Source: Sceloporus undulatus (Eukaryota; Chordata; Lepidosauria; Squamata; Phrynosomatidae). From it: a DNA stretch of 64,000 nucleotides. Numbering within the stretch: position 1 is the first letter of the stretch; each line of letters opens with the position of its first letter. The translations under genes were made by a program, and so were the position numbers. Location of the stretch: the NCBI RefSeq assembly GCF_019175285.1, contig NC_056523.1, positions 296,062,653 to 296,126,652 on the forward strand, read 5' to 3'. This document shows positions 30,848 to 41,900 of the stretch, piece by piece. The notes below the pieces were generated by a model. The model made no database searches. It was not told the origin of the DNA and worked only from the letters and a program-made list of their open reading frames with translations.

Positions 30848-31040
30848 TAATGGTGTAGTGGTTTGAGTGTTGGAGTAGGACACCTGGAGACCATGGTTTG
30901 AATCCCCACTTGGCCACAGAATCCTACCGGGCAAGTCACACTTTCTCAACCTCAGAGGAAGGCAATGCACACCCCCTCTGAAAAAATCTTGCCAAAACAG
31001 CCTTTTGCCTTTCCTTTTTGTTAGTTGTGTTCTCATTAGC
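30848..31040 (+). mobile_element. tRNA-derived SINE
   Basis: 'ggtgtagtggtttgagtgtt' (A box), 'catggtttgaatccccactt' (B box), 'ggccacagaatcctaccggg', 'ctcagaggaaggcaatgc', 'aatcttgccaaaacag'. Best-preserved head of this SINE family in the window. Confidence 0.85.
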
Positions 31041-31094
31041 AATGAAAATACATTTATTGGACGTAATGTTATGCATTACTTCCAAGCTCTCATT

Positions 31095-31647
31095 GGCGCG
31101 TTACAGACGTGCCGAAGGGGCGTGCTAGGGTTAGGAAGGGGCGTATTAGGGTTATGAAGAGGCGTCACTTCCTGATGCCCCTAACCCTAGTATGGACTGA
31201 GTCCGTACAAAATGGCGGTGCCCATTCCACACGGGGGGCACCATTGCTACGTCACGACTGTTCTGCCTCCAAACGTGGTGGCACAGAAGTGACGTACTGG
31301 GGCCGCGCGAGGGAGCCTGGGGCGCCCTTTCCGCAGCTCCGGAAGGAGCTCCGTTTCGGAGCTCCTTCCACCTTTGTGTCGGTGTGCGCAGTGTTTACAT
31401 GGCTGCGCCAGCAACACAGAGAAGAAAGGGGCTAAGCGGCCCCTTTCTCCTCCTCCCCGCTGCCGCTGGGTGTCCTTGGGGGATACCCCTTTCCAGGCCG
31501 CGGGGAAGCGGCCTTTTGCCACTTCCCCGCAGCCTGGAAAGCGGCTGATCGGGGCCTCAGAGGCTGCCGTTGTGGCAGCTGAGGCCCCGATCCAGTGGGG
31601 AAAGGGCCTGATACAGGCCGCCCCAAACGGGTGGTCTGTAACGCGCT
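31095..31647. mobile_element. GC-rich DNA transposon, GTTACAGAC-ended, longest copy
   Basis: Ends ggcgcgttacagac and gtctgtaacgcgct; att flanks both sides (31092-31094, 31648-31650). Contains the 'ctagggttaggaaggggcgt' / 'gcccctaaccctag' block and, in its right half, a palindrome around 'ctgatcggggcctcagaggc' / 'gctgaggccccgatcc'. CpG-rich; no conserved ORF. Confidence 0.82.
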
Positions 31648-32028
31648 ATTGCTATCCTTTCTTCAACAATTCTGGAGTCTTACAAGTGGATTGAAGTATG
31701 TCTGCCTAGCAAACACAGGTGCAGTGTTCAGAAACAACCTTGCTAGCTCTAGTGAGTTGCAGATGCCAGCATCTCCTTGCAAAACCTCACTCAGAGCTCA
31801 TTAAGGAAATTAACTCTGGTGCTGAGTTGGTTTCTTCTGTCAGAGTTGGCAGTTACTGCTGCACTGGCAGCATTGCCTCTAGTCACACTGCTGAATATCT
31901 TTGCGTCTGGGTACTATAAAGAAATTATACTAGTTGACAGCTAAATCTACCAGATGGAATATTCCTACAGAGGCAATTTCTTGTCCTGCTAGAATAAGTC
32001 AGCAGAACAATGCAGCAATGGGCACAAT

Positions 32029-32032
32029 GATA

Positions 32033-32081
<49 letters not shown>

Positions 32082-32216
32082 TTATTTATATCCCGCTTTT
32101 CTGTTACAAGACAATCAAAGCAGCTCACAACATATTAAAATCCACATTTACAAAATTATGTCCCAAATTCCCCCCCCTTAAAACAGGATTAAACATGTAC
32201 AATTAAAATATCTATT

Positions 32217-32253
<37 letters not shown>
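32029..32253 (-). mobile_element. L2-like 3' tail with (AAT)n and (CA)n tracts
   Basis: (AAT)n at 32029-32077 followed by 'acttttatttatatcccgct' reads on the minus strand as the L2-type ending 'gcgggatataaataaaagt(att)n'. A (CA)n tract at 32219-32253 follows. Confidence 0.65.
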
Positions 32254-32255
<2 letters not shown>

Positions 32256-32666
32256 GATCCTTTTTAAAGAAATAGCCTTGATTTAGTATGGAATGCAGGT
32301 CAGGTGTGTGAACATGGGTAAAAATGAATGAAAGAAGAGAGAGGTACAATAAAAGCCACAAGGGCTAAGATCAAATTAAAAGTTTGGAGAAATCTTTGTC
32401 TCTGCCAGCATGCTTACACTGATGTGTGTATATGTTAATAGATTTTCCTTTCTTTACTTCATCCTCAGTTGTGCAACAGCAGCTGAAGGACTCCCTGATC
32501 CTGCACTGGGCCCATGTCTGCTGGTCTGGCTACCTTTGGCCACCCAAGGAAGAAAAAGCAGCTCCTAGCATCAAGCTGGTTCTTCCTCTCCAGATGTTCA
32601 AGGGCAATGGGAAAGTGCCCATACATAGTCCTGAATCTAATTGGTAGTCAGGAGGATGTGCCAGAT

Positions 32667-32980
32667 AGGCCCTGGACAAATGGGCCCTGTAGCACGTCCT
32701 GGTGATGTGCTAGGGTTCCCTCGGGGCGCTGTTTCTAGACACCCACAACCCCAGGACGTCACAGCTGTGTGGCGCCGTATACATGGCATGCACAGCTGTG
32801 ACATCACTGCCACTCACCTTCCAGATGTCTTCGTGCCATCCCAGGCAGTTTGTGGCGGTGCGAAAAGGAGCTGCTTTTTAGCGGTCCTTTTGCTTCTATG
32901 TAGCCATGCTGCACAATTTGGATGCTGCGGCGCGGTCATGTGGAAAAGAGAGGCGGCCAGCTGGCGGTCTGTACCCTGCC
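32667..32980. mobile_element. GTTACAGAC-family GC-rich element, diverged copy
   Basis: 'gatgtgctagggttccctcg' and 'caccttccagatgtc' internal blocks and the right end 'ctggcggtctgtaccctgcc'. The left end is poorly preserved. Confidence 0.5.
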
Positions 32981-33102
32981 ATAGCCTCTTGACTGCTGTT
33001 GTGCAGGCAAAACACAGGTATTGCAGAAGGACTTACTAGTTACCTCCTTCCACAATAACTCCTCCAAGTAACTTGCTGGCAAAACTGAGGGTTATACCTA
33101 TA

Positions 33103-34288
33103 CAGTCAGCCCTCCATATGCATGGATTTGTTTATCCGTTGATTCAAGCATCAGCCCTGCAGCACCTAACATTTTGTTTTGCTGCAGAGCTCTTTGGGCT
33201 GGAAGTCAATCTGAAGAAAACAGAAGTTCTCTACCAGCCTGCACCACAGGAAGAACACTACCATCTCCACATCACTGTAGGCAAACCTATGCTTAAGTCT
33301 GTCCAGCAGTTCACCTACCTGGGAAGCATCATCTCCTCAGATGCCAAGATTGATAAAGAGATTGATCACAGACTAGCAAAGGCATATAGTGCATTTGGAA
33401 GGCTTCACAAAAGAGTCTGGAGTAATAAACACTTGAGGCAAAGCACAAAAATCAGTGTGTATAGAGCCATTGTACTGTCTATTCTCCTCTACGGGTCTGA
33501 AACATGGGTCACATATCGCCAACATCTACGACTCCTTGAACGCTTTAATCAGCGCTGTTTACACACAATTCTAAATATATACTGGACTGACTATGTGACA
33601 AATGTTGCTGTCCTTGAGCAAGCAGGGATCACTAGCATTGAGGCCATGCTAGTGAGGATGCAGCTGCGCTGGGCAGGACACGTTTCTAGGATGAAGGACC
33701 ATCCCCCCCCCCCCCCATAGTAGTCTACGGTGAACTCGCCATGGGTCAGCATAAGAGGGGCGCCCCAAAGAAGAGATACAAGGACTCCCTGAAACAACAT
33801 CTCAGGCTCAGCCAAATTTATCACCAACAATGGTCTGCCCTGGCCTCATATTGGGAGGCATGGAGACGTACTATCCACGATGCTGCAGCCTTTTTTGAAA
33901 GCTCACGCCGAATGAGTCTCGAAGAGAAATGACAAAGCAGAAAGAATCACAACCCAGAAACATCACCCAAGGAGACTTTCTGCAGTGCTTTCTGCAACCA
34001 GACTTGTTTATCTCGGATTGGTCTTTTTAGTCATCAACGTGCTTGTAGAAAGCATGGGATGAGTCCTTCCTGAATCTTCGTTTGCAAAGAAAAGCCAGAG
34101 ATTCAAGCATCCATGGTTTGAAAATATTTTAAAAATATGTCAATTCCAAAAAGCAAATATGGACTTCACCATTTTATATAAGAGACACAGTGTTACTATG
34201 CTATTATATTTGGACTTGAACATCCGTAAATTTTGGTATTCACAGGGTGTTCTGGAACTAAACCTTAGTAGACACCAAGGGCTCACTG
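33103..34288 (+). mobile_element. Tigger-like MITE split by a LINE insertion
   Basis: Left piece 33103-33152 'cagtcagccctccatatgca' to 'gattcaagcatc'; right piece 34100-34288 'attcaagcatccatggtttg' to 'caccaagggctcactg'. TA flanks at 33101-33102 and 34289-34290. Same family as 47272, 48439, 51963 and 59850. Confidence 0.85.
33153..34099 (+). mobile_element. 5'-truncated LINE, ORF2 C-terminal fragment, 12-bp target duplication
   Basis: Flanked by gattcaagcatc at 33141-33152 and 34100-34111. Encodes in one frame to 33720 the C-terminal RT/connection part: FGLEVNLKKTEVLYQPAP, FTYLGSIISSDAKIDKEIDH, AFGRLHKRVWSNKHLRQSTK, LLYGSETWVTYR, RLLERFNQRCLHTILN, LRWAGHVSRM. A C-run at 33704-33717 precedes a frame change, after which HKRGAPKKRYKDSL and WRRTIHDAAAFFES continue. 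This is a non-LTR retrotransposon lineage distinct from the CR1, L2 and BovB pieces here; the clade is not assigned. The long readable frame suggests a fairly recent insertion. Confidence 0.85.
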
Positions 34289-34959
34289 TATATGTCACCA
34301 ACAGGATTCTAGTCATAATGTTTTTTTTTAAAGGAAGGAAATGTTGGCTCCTATCCTGCAAGTGACATACAATGGCATTAGTCCAATATATGCCATTGTA
34401 AATCTTTTTTGTTGTTGTTAACTTGTAGCATAGGTTGGAATTCTCTACTGATCTCACCCAATGACACACACACATCCTTTTAGCTGTCGGAATTCCCCAG
34501 CCATTTAGAGACTGGTGGAGAGCAGGGAGCATCAGTGTCTAGCTAGGTCCCTAGATAGATGCAGAACAATGACATCATCCATGGATCACTAAATAGTTGA
34601 GGGAGGGGGTGCTCTAGCTAAAATAGTGGTTTTTTTAAAGTAGGTGAGTGTGTAGCAAAGTTCTTCATAAGGATTTTATGTTATGTTTCCTGCTGCAAAA
34701 TATCAGCTATTATTTCTCTTAGTTTAGTTTTGATGAACATTTTGGTAGGAGGCAGTCTCTCTGTAAGGGGAAAAAGCTTTGTATGAAAAACAAGTGGTCT
34801 TGTATATAATTTCTCAATTGTTTTTTTTACATGTATCTGGTCAGGAATCTTTATTTGATGGCTGGAGGAAAACAAATATAGATCCAAAGATCCATGCAAG
34901 TAGTTCTCTATCCCTGATAGGGCTTTAGGGTGATTTGTTTCAAAGAATATGTATTCTTA

Positions 34960-35165
34960 TGCCACATTGATTTATTACATTTATATCCCATGTTTCTTCT
35001 AGTGAGCTTGAGTCAGGACACATGTCTCTCCTCTTCATAATAAAACTGCAGTTCAAGCTGAAAGAGAGGGACTGTACCAATGTCACCCAGTGAGTTCTAT
35101 GGCTCACCATGGATTTAAGTTGGGAGTGCACAAGTCCCACACTGTAACGCCATTGATTTGTCTGG
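34960..35165 (-). mobile_element. L2-type tail and core-like SINE fragment, reverse
   Basis: 'attgatttattacatttata' and 'tcccatgtttcttc' resemble an inverted L2 3' end, followed by 'caatgtcacccagtgagttc' and 'atggatttaagttgggag' typical of an inverted SINE/MIR-like body. Confidence 0.45.
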
Positions 35166-35464
35166 TGAGTCCCCTTTGAAGCTGATGTCAGTGGTACCTG
35201 GTGGCTTTAATGTCAGGGATGTGGTGAAAAACAATTAAGAAATTGCATAGAGAGGAATGCCAAATCCTGAGGTCCAGCCCCTGGATCCCACCTTTGCAAC
35301 CAAGCTACACAGAAATGGTTCAAAGAGTTACATATATTTAATCTAGAGAGAAGAAGCTGAAGCTATTTGTCTTCTTTTAGAAATGCAAAACATCAAAGAT
35401 AAAAAAGCCCCACGAAAACTATTGATCTTTGCCATTAGGGTACTTTATTTTATCTGAGTCAATG

Positions 35465-35660
35465 TAATCTCTGTATGTATGTGCCTTCAAGCTGCCTGTT
35501 GACGTCATGAATTTCATGGGGTTTTCTTAGGCAAGGAATACTCAGAGCTGGTTTGCCATTGCCGCCTTCTGAATATGGTCTATAGCATCTGGTATTTCTT
35601 GGTGGTCCAAGTACTAACCAGACCTGGCCCTGTTTAGGTTGTCAGACCAGATGACATATG
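35465..35660 (-). mobile_element. SINE body fragment, reverse
   Basis: 'tgtgccttcaagctgcctgt', 'gtcatgaatttcatggggtt', 'ttcttaggcaaggaatactc' and 'gagctggtttgccattgcc' are the inverted tail and body of the tRNA SINE type. The tRNA head is not clear. Confidence 0.55.
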
Positions 35661-36867
35661 GTGCCTCAGAAAACAAATACCCTATGCAGTGTTTTGGTAA
35701 ACAGCAAAGCATCAGTAGGTGAGAACATATAAGTGTACAGGAAACCCTAATCATTACCTTGACCTTACAAAAATATTAGTCTTAACCCTAATCTTCAGTA
35801 TATTGGAATTCTCACTGGAATCAGATATATTCCATTGTGCTAAGCAGCAAGACAACAGTCTTTGAAGGAGAATCCCTGCAGGGTTGGGGGGGGATTTATT
35901 TATTTTTTACTCTTTCATCCTTGGGAACCTTCATTAAGAGATGATCCTGGAAGTTATGGAACAGCTCAATATCTGAAAAGGCTCTCTTCCTTTTGGATAT
36001 CTATTGATGATTGGAAAACCTCAGCAGTCATGGGCAGTTTTGTATAGCAGAAGGCAATTTTCAAAACATTGATAAAGAAAAGCACCCCAAATTCACCTTT
36101 GAAGGAAGCTGGCAAACCTCATAAACAACAAACAAAATATGATTGAACTAGCTCCAAATAGAAACTTGGAATGTGGGCTTCATTCTGTATAATTCAAAGA
36201 ATCAGACTATCTGGGTAGCTCATGTAAAACATATCATAAAAGTGATGGAAATACTGGCTAAAATCCTGCATCAGGAGATGTGCATAGTGAATCAATTAAA
36301 TGTCTCCTTCCTACACTCCCTCATAACTCACCTTCTTCCTGAGCCTCATTTCCAATGGCCACTTCAGCAATGGAAAGTGATTGAAAAGCATCTTGCTATG
36401 AGGGAATAGCCAAATGTACAATGTCATTTTCTAGGATTTCTAGAGGACCTTTAGTTCCAGAACTTCATCATAGTGTGTCTGGCTATAATCAAAACACAAA
36501 ATGCTTCTCATCTGCCTCTTACTCTTCACTGGCTACTACATCTACTTTGGGGGGCAGGTGGGGGAGGAAGGCTGCAAGAAGAAGGTGGATTTTTGTCATG
36601 GTATGTGGGATGAAGAGTATTCTGAAGTCTGAAAAGACAAAAGAAAAGAAAGACTTACACATGTGTAAGTGAGATACACATCAATGTATGTCACTAACAG
36701 GATGCTAGCCAAATTCATGTTGAAGTGGGGATGGTAAATAGTTACAGAGAGAGTGGAAAGAGATGTGAGTGGTCATATATATTAGGCAATGGCAACATTT
36801 GTGTGTGCTTGTGAGGAAAAGACACACTCTGGCAATGGTAGCATTTCCTTATTGTATCATCCAGCTG
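35661..36867. other. AT-rich spacer, nothing recognised
   Basis: No supported feature. Confidence 0.4.
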
Positions 36868-37065
36868 CTCCTTGTGTGAGTTTATGTGCTGTCATCTCTA
36901 GACTTATGGCAACCCCATGAATTTCATATGGTTTTCTAAGGCAAAGAATACTCAGAGGTGGTTTGTCAGTTCCTTTCTCTGAAATATTGCCTGCAGTTCC
37001 TGGTATTTGTTGGTGCTTAGTTCCTTGAAAATGGCTTGCAGTTTCTCACAGAAGGGTTATCAAGT
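36868..37065 (-). mobile_element. SINE body fragment, reverse
   Basis: 'gctgtcatctctagacttat', 'ggcaaccccatgaatttcat', 'gttttctaaggcaaagaata', 'ctcagaggtggtttgtcag'. Close to the copy at 35465. Confidence 0.55.
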
Positions 37066-37544
37066 CAGCTGATGTGATGTGTGTATTCTCTGCAAGAACA
37101 ATGACAAACTGGAACAGTGCAGTCCCAAACAAATCTCTGTAGGAGATCACAACTTGATTGATCTCTGGATAATGTTCTTTTTGGTTTGCTCCTCCAAAAT
37201 GAATATCCCCATGCGATTGTAAAACTCCTCAAAAAGACCTTCAGTATAGTGTGCCTTCTAAGTCTGACATCACTTATGTTTTTCTTTCTTTTCTTTTCTT
37301 TGAATAACAAGGAGGAGTCTTTTGGCATCTTAAAGTTTAACCAGTTAATTTCAGGATAGGTTTGCATGGACTATGGCCCACTTCTTCAGATGGCTGTAGT
37401 CCACAAATGTTTATGCTGATATAAATTGGTTATCCTCAAAGATGCTGTTAAATTTTTAAATACTGAAACAGATGATGATAAATAAAGATGACAAAAGATC
37501 AGCATTAAAAAGGAATTAAACAATCAAGAATATTAAAAATAATT

Positions 37545-37640
37545 CAAACCCCTGAGGACTGAGAGTGTGTGACATACCCAAGGTCAACCAGTGGTTTTCC
37601 ATGGCCATGTGGGATCTATTGCTCCCCACATGCTAATGCT
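37545..37640 (-). mobile_element. SINE fragment, reverse
   Basis: 'gaggactgagagtgtgtgac' and 'atacccaaggtcaaccagtg' match the central body of the tRNA SINE. Confidence 0.5.
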
Positions 37641-40600
37641 CAAATGACTATGCTACTGTGGCTCAGAAAGAACCTACCGGTATCTAAAAATGAACATCAA
37701 AATACATTTTACACAAGGGTAATAGACCCTACAAATATTTAAGGCTGAGGACCTATTTCACTGAAGTTACTCTGCAAAAAAGCGGGGATCTTTTTTTAAA
37801 AAAATCACTGAGGTCAGAACAAGCTTTTCTTGAAATAGGAACATCCATAGAGAAAGGTTGTGCTTCTTTTATTTGGTAATTGCACTGCAGGGTCACAGAG
37901 GTAGTTGAAGAATTCAGTTTTCAGAGTGTTAGCTTTTAATGTTTAGAATGCAAAAATCTATCTAGCCATTAAGGCTGTGAATCTCAGCAGCTAAGGGCAT
38001 GAGAGGTTGCCAAAGACAAGGCTTTACATATAGGCTAGTCTGAAGCGAAAGAGGACAGGAATCCTGGAGGGGTGGAAAGAATAATAGATGTGCACAGAAC
38101 AGATGGAAAAGGGAAACCCTGATGAGGAGACACTGACACAATGAGAATCTTTGCAGTTTTATTCTGCTGACAAATCCCATTTGTGAGAAGTTTTTTCTTC
38201 TTCTTTTTTTGGCACAGAAAATGGATTTTTTTTTACAAAGTAACATTGGTTTTGCTGCAGAAAATGTGGTTTTCATTATTTTGAGTGTAGAACAACATTC
38301 CTGGGCGAAAAAAGCAAATTTTTCCTGTGAAAATGTGGTGGGTTTGTGTGTGTGCAGGTTAAATCCTGAATAGCAAATAGGTTCAGAAACTATGCAGTTT
38401 TCAAAGACTTTCTTAAACTAGGGAGAAAATTGATTCAGTTATTCATACGCTCATGTGAGAATGAAATTATCAAAAATGTATGTCCCTAGGGTCTTCCTTC
38501 TCCTTTATCCATTTTGTATAGGAGGGGATTTCAGCAGCATAGCATGGATGCTCTGCCTGCTAGAATTCCTTTCTCCATTAAAGAGCACCAAGAATGCTGC
38601 TGTTCAGGAGTCAGTGCCATGCATAGCTCTTATCCTAAGAGTGTGGACATAATTTGGCCCTCTACATGTTGTATTGCAACTCCCTTTGGCTATGCTGGCT
38701 AGGGATGAGACTTGTAGGCTAACATCACCAAGGGAGCAGCATGATTCCCACCCTTGCTCTTGGGAAAAGGAAACTTTTGCCAAATGTTTTTGGACTGCAA
38801 CTCCCATTGGCCCTATGCAACACAGGAGTAAGAAATTAAGTGACTGGATGTTACAGTGCAAAATACCTGGAAGGGCAAAATTTACCCACACCTGCATTAA
38901 GCTAAGATACTTTGGTAAGATTTTGACAATCTGAGCCAGTAGCACCTGGATGGTATCACAAATAACACAAGACTGCTGCAAGCCCTTTATAGCAGCTCTC
39001 CCAGCTTTTGCCTATCAGGGTAAGCAGGAGGTTCAAAGAGCATGAACAGCTCTTCTGGGATATGTTATTAAGACTGTATATATAATTATGGAACCATGCC
39101 AAACAGTCATAGGTGTTTAGGCCTGACTTGTAACAGTAGCATTTTTGTGAACTTTTAAAAAGTGTCTGATATTCTCAATTTCAAATGTTTCATATGTTGA
39201 TGTACTCTCCAGGTCAGTTGCTGGTTATGCAAGGAGTGGGAGAGTGCTGTTGTGTTTAGGTATGGTCTGTAGGTTTCTCATAGACATGTGGTTGACCAAA
39301 GTACAACCAAAATGCTGGCCAAGATATGCCTTTGGTCTGATCCAGTTTAGATCCTCTAACATTCTTAAATTCTTAAAACATGAAACTTTTGTTAGAGCAG
39401 GGGTGAAAAACTCCAGATGTGGTTGGACTTCTACTATTCTCCACTATTGGCTATAATGGCCAAGACTGGTGCGAGTTGCCATCCTACTACATATGGATGG
39501 ATGGTCCCACCTTAGAGCGAAGGTGGGAAAGCATGGGCTCCAGATGTAGTTGGGAAGTAATCTTACTCACACATAGCTAGGCTAGCCAATGATGGGGGAA
39601 TCATGGGAACTGCATTCCAACAACAGAATTTATTAACTGCTGTCAAGTTGACTTCACTTTATGGTGATCCTATGAATGAGAGCTCTCCAAGTCACCTTAC
39701 CATCAACAGCCTATCTTCTTAGGTGATTTTTATTCTACTTCATCCTAAACCCCCCTTATTCCCTTAAACACAGCCCAGGATTTCATCCAGTAAGCATGGC
39801 AGCTTAATGACTGTGTGATTAAATATCCTTCAGTTGTTTTCAGGGGAGAATATAAAGTGTGAGGGGTGACTAGTTTAGCAAACTACCCTCATCTTTGATC
39901 CTAGCCAGAACACATCAGTGAAGCTTGGAAAGTCATGGATCATTGGCCACTTAACTCCACCATTCCTTAGGATTCCTTGGCTGATACCATATATATGCAT
40001 AGCAGGTCTGAATGCAGAACTGTCAGCTGAAGAGATATCTAAATTAGTCTCAGACGAGGACAGAGGGATGCAACAGCTGAGAGAAACCCCCATCTGCATA
40101 AGATTTCAGTAGTATGGAAAGATGAAAACAAGATTAGAGGCTCTTTATATTTCAGCTTGTTAATAGATACTTTCCCTGGAGAGGCCAGCAAAGAAAATAC
40201 AGTCAGAGGTGTGCTTTGGGGTGTCTACTTTTAATGAGCACAGAGACTACTCTATTACAAAACCAATACTGTTATAGGTTACGACAATATGAAAATGCTG
40301 ATTTTAGAGCAGGGATGGAGCCCTCCAGATGTTATTGGACTCCAGCTCCTACTGGACCTCAGCATTGTCTATCCTGCTGGCTACCCCTGGGTCATCAGGA
40401 GGGCCATACATTCCTTGTTTCTGTTTTTCATAATATCAAAGCAGGGTCTCTATCAGGGAATGAAAATGTTAGGTTTTTTGGATGATAAACTTCCAGGGTA
40501 ACCCAGCCACACTTCTGGGCCAAAAAGGATAACATTTCTGAGATGTTACATTTTTTAAAAATTGAAATATACCTATGGCTGTTGCGTCACATGAGGGCAG

Positions 40601-40725
40601 AGCTCTCACCTGTTTGGGATGCTGCTGTTATCTCAGCCAAAGGGGAAACTGACTGCCATCAGCTGTCATTTCTTTTTAAATGCTAGTTTTACTTGGTCTA
40701 AAAAACAAACTGGGAGAATAAAAAT
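37641..40725. other. AT-rich region, mostly unassigned
   Basis: Contains hAT-MITE-like traces ('gtgaaaaactccagatgtgg' 39402, 'gagccctccagatgttattg' 40318) and a SINE-like piece at 39628-39725 ('ctgtcaagttgacttcactt', 'tatggtgatcctatgaatga'). No gene. Confidence 0.4.
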
Positions 40726-40729
40726 CCTT

Positions 40730-41790
40730 TGCAATGGCAGTTCCACTGGCTGCCAGTCTGCTTCCAGGCACAATCCCAAAAGCTCTTTATGACCCATAAA
40801 GCTGTACATGGTCCAGCTCTAGCCTATCTCAGTGGCGTCCCTAGGGTTGGTGTCACCTGATGAAATCACTCAGGGTGTCACCCCCCTCATTTACCTCCTC
40901 ATCCCATTTCACACCATATAGAATCCTAAGTAATGCTTTTTTGCACTAAGGTTACTTGTAAATCATAATTCCCATATACCACTGAATAGTTGTGACTTAC
41001 CACTAATAGTTGTGACATAAACAACTAGCAAAATTAAAATTATACCTTGAAATTACAATATCATATGCATAACCTAAATGTATTTACATATACATAGTCA
41101 CTATTTGGTTAAAACGTAAAAGAAAATTTTAAAAGAATATTTTTTAAAAAAATATCAAATTTTTAAATTTTTGAAGTTTTAATTGTAGTTTTAAAATATT
41201 CTGGGGGCTCTCCTTTCTTCTTTCACTGAGATTCACCTAACTCCTGCCATCTCTTAAAGCACGTTGAAAAGATACAGACAAATGCCACAATATTTCTAGC
41301 AAAATACAGGTGTTTGAGCAGAAGAGGTGTCACCCCCCCTTAGAGTATCACCTGGTGTAGTCTGCACCCCCTGTACCCCCTAGTGATGCCACATGCTTGT
41401 CTAGCAGATTTTATTACCCCATATGAACTTGCCATAGGACCTGAGAGCTTCAGGAGAAGCCCTTTTTTCCATACCACTATCTTCATAGGTATGATTAGTG
41501 AGGTGCATCATAGGATCTTTTCATTGGCTGCCCCTCAGCTCTGGAACTCCCTTGAGAGTTCCTAGGGAGGCTAGAATGGCCCCGTTCTTCCTGGCTTTCC
41601 ATTAGTAAGCAAAGACTTTAAAAAGAAAGGCTTTTGAAAATTGAAGGTTTTTACAGGAAGGGCTTTTATGTAATGTTTTGATTGTACTGTTTTTTAAACT
41701 ACTTATTGTCTCCTGACCTGATGCCACAAACCTTACCTTAAGAGCATGCTGTGCTGTTTAATTGTATTGTTTTTTTTTAAAAAAACACTA
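40730..41790 (+). mobile_element. L2 LINE 3' part split by a hAT element
   Basis: 'ttccactggctgccagtctg' to 'gtccagctctagcctatct' (40730-40829), then after the insertion 'ccataggacctgagagcttc', 'cattggctgcccctcagctc', 'tggaactcccttgagagtt' and the 3' UTR to about 41780. Frames are lost. Confidence 0.75.
40830..41394. mobile_element. hAT-like element nested in L2
   Basis: Left end cagtggcgtccctaggg, right end 'ccccctagtgatgccac'. Imperfect 8-bp flanks gcctatct (40822-40829) and gcttgtct (41395-41402), 6 of 8 identical. Subterminal 'ggtgtcacctgatg' / 'gtatcacctggtgt' blocks. Interior AT-rich and non-coding. Confidence 0.7.
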
Positions 41791-41900
41791 ACCTATTGTT
41801 CACAGATGAATGCACCAGCCGTTTCTGCCCAAAGAGAGATGTTTGAGGTACTTGTGTCACCCCTCCTTAGGCATCACCCATGGCAGTTCACGGCCTTACA

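Noticed and set aside
30848-30925. Possible tRNA gene (A and B box like sequences)
   Set aside because: It is the tRNA-derived head of a SINE: no acceptor-stem pairing, followed by the conserved SINE body, and repeated many times in the window.
32041-32085. Poly-Asn and poly-His coding stretches (also 54632-54680)
   Set aside because: Translations of (AAT)n and (GAT)n microsatellites.
33073-33152. ORF start at 33073 as a real protein start
   Set aside because: The first codons fall in unrelated sequence and in the Tigger-like MITE; the homologous LINE part begins only after 33153, so the Met is fortuitous.
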